A stretch of 64,000 bases of DNA. Source: B1 sp964355075 (GTDB lineage Bacteria > Bacteroidota > Bacteroidia > UKL13-3). The translations under genes and the position numbers were made by a program. Positions 19,169 through 25,845 of this stretch are shown in pieces. Location: NCBI GenBank assembly GCA_964355075.1, contig CAYHCF010000003.1, positions 115,680 through 179,679 of the forward strand. The letters run 5' to 3'. The notes under the pieces are model-generated. The model was not told the origin of the DNA. It saw only the letters and a program-made list of their open reading frames with translations, and ran no database searches. The number at the start of each line of letters is the position of its first letter. Positions within the stretch are counted from its first letter, which is position 1.

Positions 19169-21768
19169 GAGTTCTGTTTAAAGCCAATACTGCGTTTTTC
19201 CTGAACTGCATTCGGATCTACACTAAATTCCAATACATCTTCCAAATGCAAAATCCTGATCATATCCGAAGTTCGGTTTGCCGGATCTAATTTGGCTAAG
19301 CGTAAATGTTGATTTTTGATGGTTTCTTCAACAATTTTTCTCACGTTTCTTGCATTACCGAAATTTCGGTTGCGGTTCTCATAAAGAAATCTCAGATAGG
19401 TTTTCAGATGCTCTGAAGCTTTCTCGTCGGGTATTATCGAATTTCCTGAAAGCATCTTTAACGCGATATCAAATAACTGATCAGAATCATAATCGTTAAA
19501 ATGAAGTTCTCTGTCAAACCGGGAGCGAAGTCCGGGATTGCTTTCCAGAAACTGTTTCATATTTTCGGTATATCCTGCCACGATTACAATAAAATCTCCA
19601 CGGTTATCTTCCATTCGCTTCAGTATGGTTTCAATGGCCTCTTTTCCGAAATCATTTTCACCCCCTTCACTCAAAGCGTAGGCCTCGTCAATAAAGAGCA
19701 CACCTCCCTGGGCTTTATTTAAAACTTCTGTGGTTTTTAATGCTGTTTGTCCAACAAAGCCACCCACCAAAGCCTGGCGATCACACTCTACTAAATTGCC
19801 TCGTTCCAAGATGCCCAGTGATTTATAAATTTGTGCAAGAATGCGTGCTACTGTTGTTTTGCCTGTGCCGGGATTGCCGGTAAAAACGGCATGTAAAGAA
19901 AAACTCTGACGAACATCCTTTCCTATTTCCTTATAAAACCTAACCAGCTTTACCAATTCATCAATTTCATTTTTAACCGATGTGAGTCCGATTAAATTAT
20001 GCAGGGAAGCTAATGCTGATTTCAATAAATCCTCGTCAATCGGGATATCGGCTATGTTTTTCACCTTTCCTTCAAAAATCTTTTCGATGTCGAACTGATC
20101 TATGGTTGAAAGCTCCAGATTACTGAGTTCATTTGGGTTGGCAGATTGCATTAAGCGCAGACCCATATTCATTTTGCTCTCATCAATAATTGAATTTACA
20201 TAGCGGGCATTGCCAAACATCCGGTCGCGGTTTCTATAGGCTTCCACCAATTTCTTATACATAAATTCTCTGCCAATTTCGCTGAATACAACGCCCCGTT
20301 TGTGCATCGTAAATTCAGCAATTTGCATAAGCTCCTGTGGCAGGTAATCGGGGAAATCATAAAACATATTGAACCTGGATTTCATCCCCGGATTCGATTC
20401 AAGAAAACTAGTCATCTCACTTGGGTAGCCGGCTACGATTACGGCTAAATCTCCTTCCCCATCGCTCATTTCCTTCAATAATATTTCAATGGCTTCTTTA
20501 CCAAAATCTTTGGAATCGTCGTTTTTGCGCGCCAGTGAATAGGCTTCATCTATAAATAAAATACCGCCGCGGGCTTTTTTAATCACCTCTTTGGTTTTAG
20601 GTGCAGTTTGGCCAATATATTCAGCAACCAGGTCACTCCGGTCAACCTCTAAAACATGTCCTTTAGAAAGCAAACCCAATTGCTGGTATATTTTCCCCAG
20701 CATTTTGGCTACGGTAGTTTTTCCGGTTCCCGGATTGCCTGTAAAAACTGCATGAAGGTTTATTTTTTCACTATCATCAAAACCTTTTTCCTTTCTTATT
20801 TTCAAAAAATTCAGATAAGTGGTATACTCCTTTACCTTTTTCTTTATGGATTCAAGTCCGATTAAACTATCCAACTCCTTCAAAACTTCTTCCATATTGG
20901 ACTCTTCGGAAGTTGAAATTACGATATCCCTGGCTTTGATTTTTTGGGGTTCAGATTTGAGTTCCGACATAAAGGAATCGCCGACTTCAAACGGAACATT
21001 GGCAATGATCTGATCCATAAAAACCACACTGATTGAATAAGCGTCAATTCCCCAGGTACCTTTTAATTCACTACCCCAGCCAACGGAACATTCAAAAGTT
21101 TTTTCTGCGGGTTCAATAAAAATGAGTTTATCAATTGAACCTTTTAACTGACCGGTATGCGTATTGAAATAAAACTGCAATTCACAAGGCCAGATTACAG
21201 GTTCCTCAACAATATTCAATGCCAGCATTTCAAGCCACACATAACGAGTGCTTTCATTTTCAAAAACCGAATAATATTTGCGGTCCTTTTTAGGCAAATT
21301 AGTTTCAGGGGCTTCGTATAACCGGAGCTTTTGGATCGTAAAAAATGGATTAACGGTTTCAGTTACCACACCCAGATCCATCACATAAAAAACTTTTTCG
21401 GAAACATAAATTCCATCAATCCAGGCTTCCCAGCGATAGGTTCCTTTCTTCCAGAAATTACCGGGAGTTTTTACACCCCAACCTTCTCTTATGAAAACAA
21501 TATTTTCATCTTTGCGAATATTTCTTTCCGCCGAAAGGTTGCATATTTCGACGCCATCTTCCAGGTTTACGCATTTTAAACTGGTTCGAACATTCCAGTC
21601 TTCCTCATCAAATAATTTGTTGAAGAATGAAAGTTCACAGTAGATAAAAGTGCATTCGATCTCATTATACACCAGGCGGTATTTCTTTTCATTATTGGCT
21701 AACCATTCGGTTGAACCAAAAATTTTCAGGTCTCTGAACTTATAATTTAGTGGAAGATCCTTTGCCAT
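19165..21768 (-). CDS. Twin AAA+ ATPase of the CbbX/stage V sporulation K type
   Basis: 867 residues with two AAA+ modules. Walker A motifs GNPGTGKTTVAKML (near residue 345) and GNPGTGKTTVARIL (near 633); Walker B FIDEAYSLARK and FIDEAYALSEGG; arginine-finger regions after ESNPGMKSRF and ESNPGLRSRF; sensor-2-like stretches GNARYVNSI and GNARNVRKI. The first 280 residues are a beta-rich region unlike anything I recognise, with tryptophans and repeated WEAWIDG/YVWLEML-type strands. CbbX-type ATPases remodel protein complexes; here the N-terminal part probably selects the target. Two nearly equal ATPase halves point to an internal duplication. Confidence 0.88.
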   Translation of the reverse strand: MAKDLPLNYKFRDLKIFGSTEWLANNEKKYRLVYNEIECTFIYCELSFFNKLFDEEDWNVRTSLKCVNLEDGVEICNLSAERNIRKDENIVFIREGWGVKTPGNFWKKGTYRWEAWIDGIYVSEKVFYVMDLGVVTETVNPFFTIQKLRLYEAPETNLPKKDRKYYSVFENESTRYVWLEMLALNIVEEPVIWPCELQFYFNTHTGQLKGSIDKLIFIEPAEKTFECSVGWGSELKGTWGIDAYSISVVFMDQIIANVPFEVGDSFMSELKSEPQKIKARDIVISTSEESNMEEVLKELDSLIGLESIKKKVKEYTTYLNFLKIRKEKGFDDSEKINLHAVFTGNPGTGKTTVAKMLGKIYQQLGLLSKGHVLEVDRSDLVAEYIGQTAPKTKEVIKKARGGILFIDEAYSLARKNDDSKDFGKEAIEILLKEMSDGEGDLAVIVAGYPSEMTSFLESNPGMKSRFNMFYDFPDYLPQELMQIAEFTMHKRGVVFSEIGREFMYKKLVEAYRNRDRMFGNARYVNSIIDESKMNMGLRLMQSANPNELSNLELSTIDQFDIEKIFEGKVKNIADIPIDEDLLKSALASLHNLIGLTSVKNEIDELVKLVRFYKEIGKDVRQSFSLHAVFTGNPGTGKTTVARILAQIYKSLGILERGNLVECDRQALVGGFVGQTALKTTEVLNKAQGGVLFIDEAYALSEGGENDFGKEAIETILKRMEDNRGDFIVIVAGYTENMKQFLESNPGLRSRFDRELHFNDYDSDQLFDIALKMLSGNSIIPDEKASEHLKTYLRFLYENRNRNFGNARNVRKIVEETIKNQHLRLAKLDPANRTSDMIRILHLEDVLEFSVDPNAVQEKRSIGFKQNS

Positions 21769-21947
21769 AACTTTGAAAATACTATCAATTAAACAACTTT
21801 TTTATGAGAAATAATATAAGAAATACCCTTAAAATCCTTAATAATTTCTTTTTTACAGTAATAGACTAAAAATTAACCAATTAGGATGTACACATAATGA
21901 CATGTTTACAAATTTATTACCTTACCTGAAAAAGTTTTTTGAAAGGC

Positions 21948-21977
21948 TTGATATTTCCAAAAGGAATAATACATTTG
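21948..21977 (+). promoter_or_regulatory. Promoter of tRNA-Ser
   Basis: TTG at 21948-21950, 19-bp spacer, TACATTTG at 21970-21977, matching the Bacteroidota consensus TTG-N19-TAnnTTTG. The tRNA begins 21 bp after the -7 box. Confidence 0.75.
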
Positions 21978-21998
21978 CAGTCCTTTAGAATTCGGCAC

Positions 21999-22087
21999 GG
22001 AGAGATGGGTGAGTGGCTGAAACCACCGGTTTGCTAAACCGACATACGCTGCAAAGTGTATCGAGGGTTCGAATCCCTCTCCCTCCG
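21999..22087 (+). tRNA. tRNA-Ser(GCT)
   Basis: Full cloverleaf with the long variable arm of serine tRNAs (CATACGCTGCAAAGTGTAT). Anticodon GCT in the loop TTGCTAA. T-arm GAGGG-TTCGAAT-CCCTC. Acceptor GGAGAGA pairs with TCCCTCC with one A-C mismatch at the fifth pair; discriminator G. 3' CCA is not encoded. Confidence 0.93.
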
Positions 22088-22092
22088 CCCTT

Positions 22093-22120
22093 GTCCACCG
22101 AAGCCCAAGCGAAGTTGGAC
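22093..22120. repeat. Imperfect palindrome between the tRNA genes
   Basis: GTCCACCGAAGCCCAAGC continuing to GAAGTTGGAC: complementary ends (GTCCA/TTGGAC with a mismatch) around GAAGCCCAAGCGAAG. It looks like one more interspersed repeat family; only one copy is seen here. Confidence 0.45.
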
Positions 22121-22197
22121 TCTAACATCCAAATATTGCCAAAGCTCTATTTGAGGCACAATCTTAAATGAATGTGGAAGTAAAAAACTAAAGGAAT

Positions 22198-22271
22198 CGG
22201 GGTGTAGCGTAGCCTGGTATCGCGCCACATTTGGGATGTGGAGGCCGTAGGTTCGAATCCTGCCACCCCGA
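22198..22271 (+). tRNA. tRNA-Pro(TGG)
   Basis: Intact cloverleaf: acceptor CGGGGTG/CACCCCG, D-arm GCGTAGCCTGGTATCGC, anticodon stem CCACA/TGTGG around TTTGGGA (anticodon TGG), T-arm GTAGG-TTCGAAT-CCTGC, discriminator A. It is the source of the broken 3'-half copies that follow. Confidence 0.95.
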
Positions 22272-22272
22272 C

Positions 22273-22319
22273 AAAAAGCTCAGTCTCTATAAAAAGAGGT
22301 TGGGCTTTTTATTTTTTTT
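22273..22319 (+). terminator. Terminator of tRNA-Pro(TGG)
   Basis: AAAAAGC at 22273-22279 pairs with GCTTTTT at 22304-22310, with further pairing between GTCTCT and AGAGGT, then a T-run. Directly abuts the tRNA. The same terminator is copied with each downstream repeat unit. Confidence 0.85.
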
Positions 22320-22327
22320 CCCCACCC

Positions 22328-22420
22328 GGAGGCCGTAGGTTCTCTCGTCTGAGGACGAGACTGCCACCCCGACAAGAAGCTCAGTCTCCATAAAAAGAGA
22401 TTGGGCTTTTTAATTTTTTT
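22328..22420 (+). pseudogene. Broken tRNA-Pro(TGG) 3' half with hairpin in T-loop, unit A
   Basis: Copy of the tRNA 3' half from GGAGGCCGTAGG through CACCCCGACA, plus the terminator. The T-loop bases GAATC are replaced by the 18-bp palindrome TCTCGTCTGAGGACGAGA at 22343-22360. No acceptor 5' strand, D-arm or anticodon is present, so it cannot be a working tRNA. Confidence 0.85.
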
Positions 22421-22427
22421 CCACCCT

Positions 22428-22482
22428 GAGGCCGTAGGTTCTCTCGTCTGAGGACGAGACTGCCACCCCGACAAGAAGCTCA
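22428..22482 (+). pseudogene. Broken tRNA-Pro(TGG) 3' half with hairpin in T-loop, unit B
   Basis: Same structure as unit A, 99 bp further on, palindrome at 22442-22459. The unit runs into the 100-N gap just after the start of its terminator. Confidence 0.85.
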
Positions 22483-22582
22483 NNNNNNNNNNNNNNNNNN
22501 NNNNNNNNNNNNNNNNNNNNNNNNNNNNNNNNNNNNNNNNNNNNNNNNNNNNNNNNNNNNNNNNNNNNNNNNNNNNNNNNNN
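22483..22582. other. Assembly gap of 100 N
   Basis: Exactly 100 undetermined bases, the usual placeholder for a gap of unknown size. The sequence on both sides belongs to the same roughly 99-bp repeat unit, so the true length and number of units here are unknown. Confidence 0.98.
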
Positions 22583-22665
22583 AAAAGAGATTGGGCTTTT
22601 TAATTTTTTTCCACCCTGAGGCCGTAGGTTCTCTCGTTTGGGACGAGATTGAGCTTTTTTTTGAG
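22583..22665 (+). pseudogene. Remnant of a third tRNA-Pro(TGG) 3' half, unit C
   Basis: Terminator end, then GAGGCCGTAGGTTC followed by a shortened palindrome TCTCGTTTGGGACGAGA at 22632-22648. The tRNA 3' acceptor strand is missing; instead the sequence continues into TTGAGC and a T-run. The last recognisable piece of the TGG-derived series. Confidence 0.75.
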
Positions 22666-22673
22666 CTCACAGT

Positions 22674-22702
22674 TTGCAAAATTAAAATAATTTTTATCTT
22701 TG
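22674..22702 (+). promoter_or_regulatory. Promoter ahead of the tRNA-Pro(GGG) array
   Basis: TTG at 22674-22676, 18-bp spacer, TATCTTTG at 22695-22702: a full match to the Bacteroidota -33/-7 pattern. It lies 12 bp before the first tRNA remnant and 63 bp before the intact tRNA-Pro(GGG), so the whole array could be transcribed. Confidence 0.7.
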
Positions 22703-22713
22703 AAATAAGATTT

Positions 22714-22758
22714 CGGGATGTAGCGTCTCGTCCAGGGACGAGAATAGCATATTCCGCC
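22714..22758 (+). pseudogene. Deleted tRNA-Pro(GGG) remnant
   Basis: Begins CGGGATGTAGCG like the intact gene, has TCTCGTCCAGGGACGAGA (a variant palindrome, 22726-22743) where the D-loop should be, then ATAGC and a jump to ATTCCG, which resembles the tRNA 3' end. The anticodon arm and T-arm are deleted. Confidence 0.7.
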
Positions 22759-22764
22759 TAATAT

Positions 22765-22838
22765 CGGGATGTAGCGCAGCCTGGTAGCGTTCTTGCATGG
22801 GGTGCAAGAGGTCGCGAGTTCAAATCTCGCCATTCCGA
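22765..22838 (+). tRNA. tRNA-Pro(GGG)
   Basis: Intact cloverleaf: acceptor CGGGATG/CATTCCG with one G-T pair, D-arm GCGCAGCCTGGTAGC, anticodon stem CTTGC/GCAAG around ATGGGGT (anticodon GGG), T-arm GCGAG-TTCAAAT-CTCGC, discriminator A. It is the only complete copy of three in tandem. Confidence 0.93.
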
Positions 22839-22839
22839 C

Positions 22840-22884
22840 AAAAAGCTCAGTTTCGATAAAGAGAGATTGGGCTTTTTATTTTTT
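22840..22884 (+). terminator. Terminator of tRNA-Pro(GGG)
   Basis: AAAAAGC at 22840-22846 pairs with GCTTTTT at 22871-22877, then a T/A tail. A homologous terminator follows the second copy at 23026-23070; after the third copy the sequence diverges but keeps AAAAAGAGATTGG and a T-run. Confidence 0.8.
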
Positions 22885-22925
22885 ATTCGTTGGTGGATGT
22901 AAGTAATTTGGATCCATCCTATGCT

Positions 22926-23024
22926 CGGGATGTAGCGTCTCGTCCTCAGACGAGATTAGCGTTCTTGCATGGGGTGCAAGAGGTCGCGAGTTCTCTCGTC
23001 TGAGGACGAGACTCGCCATTCCGA
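22926..23024 (+). pseudogene. tRNA-Pro(GGG)-like gene with hairpins in D- and T-loops, copy 2
   Basis: Acceptor strands CGGGATG and CATTCCG, the complete anticodon arm with GGG, and the T-stem GCGAG/CTCGC match the intact tRNA exactly. The D-loop bases CAGCCTGG are replaced by TCTCGTCCTCAGACGAGA plus T (element at 22938-22955). T-loop bases AAAT are replaced by TCTCGTCTGAGGACGAGA (22994-23011). The two inserts are reverse complements of each other. Without the D-loop GG and the T-loop bases, the normal tRNA elbow could not form. It could be a dead copy or a structured RNA with another role. Confidence 0.85.
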
Positions 23025-23111
23025 CAAAAGGCTCAGTTTCGATAAAAAGAGATTGGGCTTTTTAATTTTTATTCGTTGGTGGATGTAAGTAATTTGGATC
23101 CATCCTATGCT

Positions 23112-23210
23112 CGGGATGTAGCGTCTCGTCCTCAGACGAGATTAGCGTTCTTGCATGGGGTGCAAGAGGTCGCGAGTTCTCTCGTCTGAGGACGAGACTC
23201 GCCATTCCGA
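23112..23210 (+). pseudogene. tRNA-Pro(GGG)-like gene with hairpins in D- and T-loops, copy 3
   Basis: Same as copy 2, 186 bp downstream: elements at 23124-23141 (D-loop) and 23180-23197 (T-loop). The 99-bp tRNA-like part reads identically in copies 2 and 3, including both inserts, and the spacers between copies (GTTGGTGGATGTAAGTAATT and onward) are also nearly the same. So the hairpin-bearing unit was duplicated as a whole after insertion, or is kept uniform by gene conversion. Confidence 0.85.
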
Positions 23211-23524
23211 CCCGAAGGCCCAATCTTGTTAAAAAGAGATTGGTTTTTTTTTCTGCCTCACCATTTTAGTAATGATCAAATCCCGGTTAATATTAAATTG
23301 ATCGGCAGTATGACAGGTGCTCGCGTTATTCTTATTGTGGCACAATTACAATGGGTGCTGAGCCTGTCGAAGCACCAATATATTCACGTTTTTACCACTT
23401 GTCATGGTGAGCTTGCCGAACCACATCACCGGTTCAGATTAATTATATTAAACAAATATTCATTTTACCTGCACGCACCGAGGCAAGATTACTACCAAAG
23501 GCAAAGGTGAAATTGATATGTTCG
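23211..23524. other. Gene-free spacer with two hairpin repeats
   Basis: After the last tRNA copy there is a T-rich tail, then GGTGCTGAGCCTGTCGAAGC to 23376 (ends GGTGCT/AGCACC complementary) and TGTCATGGTGAGCTTGCCGA from 23400. Both are variants of the GAGCTTGTCGAAGG family. A short open frame here reads through the repeats and is not believed. Confidence 0.75.
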
Positions 23525-24625
23525 TTAGCCAATCAACGCTCCATTCCTGATTTCAAAATAACTTACCGGCGTATTTAATTTTTCAATTACCTGATGTAAC
23601 CTGTCGGCTTGTGTATCGGTTATGAATATTTGTCCAAAATGACCCTGAGCGATCAGGGTTAATAATTTTGCCAAACGGGTGCTGTCTAATTTTTCAAAAA
23701 TATCATCTATTAATAATAGTGGTTTTGCTCCATTGGTAGCCATCAGAAAATCGAATTGTGCAAGTTTTAAGGCAAAAATAAACGACTTCTGTTGCCCTTG
23801 TGAACCAAATTTTTTTAGCGGCAAATCATTCAACGAAAAATTTAAATCATCCCGATGGATTCCCCGGGAAGTTCGCTGTAATTCAAAATCTACCTGTTCA
23901 TTCATCTCCAGCAGTTGGGGGTAACTTTGCTTTCGAAGGTCACTTTCAAAGGACAAATCAACCTGTTCATACGTGCCGGAAATCATTTGATAATACCTGA
24001 CAAATACTGGAGTGAAAGAATCTGTAAAAAGCAATCTTTTATTATAAATATAAGATCCGCTTTTGCTCAATTGCATATTATAAGTTTCCAGTAGCTCGCG
24101 GTCAACATAGCGTTGCTCAAAAAAATCTTTCAACAATTTATTCCGCTGATCCAAAACCCGGTTATAAGAAATCAATTCATTCAGGTAAATCCGGTCTGTT
24201 TGAGACAGAATCATATCCACAAATTTTCTGCGTTCTTCACTTCCTTCATATATCAGGTTAATATCTCCCGGGGCTATCATTACCAATGGCATTTCACCAA
24301 TATAATCGGCAAAGCGGTTTACTTCATTGTTATTAATCAGTAAAGTTTTTTTAGCCCCTCTTTGAACCACTATTCGAATGCTTTCTGTAATCTCATTTTT
24401 GGTTAATTGGGCGTCAATTGAAAAATAAGGCTCTCCCTGTAATATATGTTGGTGATCGATGGGATTATAATAGCTTTTGGTAAATCCTAAATAATAGATG
24501 GCGTCCAGTACATTCGTCTTACCTGCACCATTTAAACCTACCAAACAATTCAATTGTGGGTTAAAATTAAATTCAGCCTCTGAATAATTTTTGAACTGAG
24601 TGAGTTTTATTTGTTTTAGGAACAT
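23525..24625 (-). CDS. recF: DNA replication and repair protein RecF
   Basis: SMC-like ATPase that helps load RecA at gaps with RecOR. Walker A GLNGAGKTN at residues 30-38; signature KKFGSQGQQKSFIFALKLAQ; Walker B PLLLIDDIFEKLDSTR near 310; D-loop and His switch (FITDTQADRLHQ) follow. 366 residues, normal. Here it is alone, not next to dnaA/dnaN/gyrB, as is common in Bacteroidota. Starts divergently from pdhA across a 211-bp gap. Confidence 0.95.
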   Translation of the reverse strand: MFLKQIKLTQFKNYSEAEFNFNPQLNCLVGLNGAGKTNVLDAIYYLGFTKSYYNPIDHQHILQGEPYFSIDAQLTKNEITESIRIVVQRGAKKTLLINNNEVNRFADYIGEMPLVMIAPGDINLIYEGSEERRKFVDMILSQTDRIYLNELISYNRVLDQRNKLLKDFFEQRYVDRELLETYNMQLSKSGSYIYNKRLLFTDSFTPVFVRYYQMISGTYEQVDLSFESDLRKQSYPQLLEMNEQVDFELQRTSRGIHRDDLNFSLNDLPLKKFGSQGQQKSFIFALKLAQFDFLMATNGAKPLLLIDDIFEKLDSTRLAKLLTLIAQGHFGQIFITDTQADRLHQVIEKLNTPVSYFEIRNGALIG

Positions 24626-24793
24626 AACCTGCGCAATTTAAAATGAAACCGGAAATATTTACGATTAGAAATTTTTTATGTGCTATTGATCCGATAAACC
24701 GTTCCATAAAGATTTAAGAATAGCTGAATGGATTTGTGATTGTTGGAAGGTAGTTAAATTCTTAACTATTGATAATGAGGCAATAAAGAGTTC

Positions 24794-24823
24794 TTGTGAA
24801 AAGCAATTATTTGTATATTTTTG
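24794..24823 (+). promoter_or_regulatory. Promoter of pdhA
   Basis: TTG at 24794-24796, 19-bp spacer, TATTTTTG at 24816-24823. Transcription would start within the few bases before the ATG at 24837, leaving a very short leader. Confidence 0.72.
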
Positions 24824-24836
24824 CCACTCTTAAAAA

Positions 24837-25832
24837 ATGGCAACGCATACGATTACAAAAGATACCTATTTAAACTGGTTTGAGCAGATGCTGTTCATGC
24901 GCAGATTTGAGGAAAAATCGGCTCAATTGTATGGACAACAGAAGATTAAGGGTTTCTGTCATTTATATATTGGTCAGGAAGCCGTTGTTGCCGGAACCAT
25001 GAGTGCCTTAAAAAAAGAAGACCGTATTATTACTGCCTATCGTGATCATGCGCATGCTTTGGCTTGTGGAATTTCGGCACGGCAAGTTATGGCTGAACTC
25101 TATGGTAAAGTTACAGGATGCTCAAAAGGAAAGGGAGGATCTATGCACTTATTTAGCAAAGAGCATAACTTTTTTGGTGGGCATGGTATCGTTGGTGGCC
25201 AGATTCCTTTGGGTGCCGGTATCGCATTTGCCGATCAATACCGGGGAGGGGATCAGGTTACGGTTTGTTATTTTGGCGATGGGGCAGCCCGGCAGGGAGC
25301 ATTGCATGAAACCTTTAATATGGCCATGCTTTGGAAATTACCTGTTATATTTGTGATTGAGAATAACGGTTATGCCATGGGCACCTCGGTAGGACGTACC
25401 ACTACTGTAAAGGATATGTATAAAATTGGAGATGGTTACGAAATGCCTTCCTTTGGGGTGGATGGCATGCATCCTGAAACCGTTCATAAAGCTATTGCCA
25501 AAGCAGCTGAAAGAGGAAGAACAGGTGGCGGACCAACCTTACTGGAAATTCGTACTTACCGGTACCGCGGCCACAGTATGAGTGATCCGGCGAAATACCG
25601 TACCAAAGAAGAAGTTGAAGAATATAAAAGTCAGGATCCGATTGAACAGGTTCGAAAAACTATTTTAGACAAAAAATGGGCAAGTGAAGGGGATCTTGAA
25701 AAAATTGAAGAAAATGTAATTGCCAGCATTGCCGATGCAGTTGAGTTTAGCGAGAGTTCTCCCTATCCGCATCCCTCCGAATTGTATCAGGATGTTTACA
25801 TGCAGGCAGATTATCCGTTTATAACAGAATAA
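24837..25832 (+). CDS. pdhA: Pyruvate dehydrogenase E1 component, alpha subunit
   Basis: Thiamine-diphosphate enzyme subunit that decarboxylates pyruvate for acetyl-CoA. The ThDP/Mg motif starts GDGAARQGALHETFN at residue 147 and ends in IENN; the phospho-loop equivalent YRYRGHSMSDPAKYR is present. Length 331 suits the alpha subunit of the two-chain type. The beta subunit and E2/E3 are not adjacent: the next gene is a TPR protein. A branched-chain 2-oxoacid E1 alpha is less likely because the short N-terminus and the MLFMRRFEEK start fit PdhA. Confidence 0.93.
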   Translation: MATHTITKDTYLNWFEQMLFMRRFEEKSAQLYGQQKIKGFCHLYIGQEAVVAGTMSALKKEDRIITAYRDHAHALACGISARQVMAELYGKVTGCSKGKGGSMHLFSKEHNFFGGHGIVGGQIPLGAGIAFADQYRGGDQVTVCYFGDGAARQGALHETFNMAMLWKLPVIFVIENNGYAMGTSVGRTTTVKDMYKIGDGYEMPSFGVDGMHPETVHKAIAKAAERGRTGGGPTLLEIRTYRYRGHSMSDPAKYRTKEEVEEYKSQDPIEQVRKTILDKKWASEGDLEKIEENVIASIADAVEFSESSPYPHPSELYQDVYMQADYPFITE

Positions 25833-25845
25833 GAAAAAAAGAATA

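Larger units (their letters stand above)
22322..23240. repeat. tRNA-derived tandem array with 18-bp palindromes
   Basis: The whole stretch consists of tandem tRNA-Pro pieces, their terminators and eight visible palindromes of the TCTCGTCTGAGGACGAGA family (five in one direction, three reversed). Periods are about 99 bp in the TGG-derived part and 186 bp in the GGG-derived part. No protein gene is supported: the open frames across it only read the repeat. Confidence 0.85.

Noticed and set aside
22280..22833. Open frames of 64-89 codons on the - strand over the tRNA array
   Set aside because: They read the tRNA pieces, palindromes and even the N gap; the peptides repeat the same string for each unit and have no start signals.
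22926..23210. tRNA introns (group I or archaeal type) as explanation of the inserts
   Set aside because: 18 bp is far too short for a self-splicing intron, the loop bases are replaced rather than interrupted, and bacteria lack the archaeal splicing endonuclease.
22322..23240. CRISPR array
   Set aside because: Repeats are regular, but the units are recognisable tRNA parts and terminators, spacers are not unique, and no cas genes are present.
23226..23510. 94-codon frame after the tRNA array
   Set aside because: Runs through two hairpin repeats; no ribosome-binding site or family.
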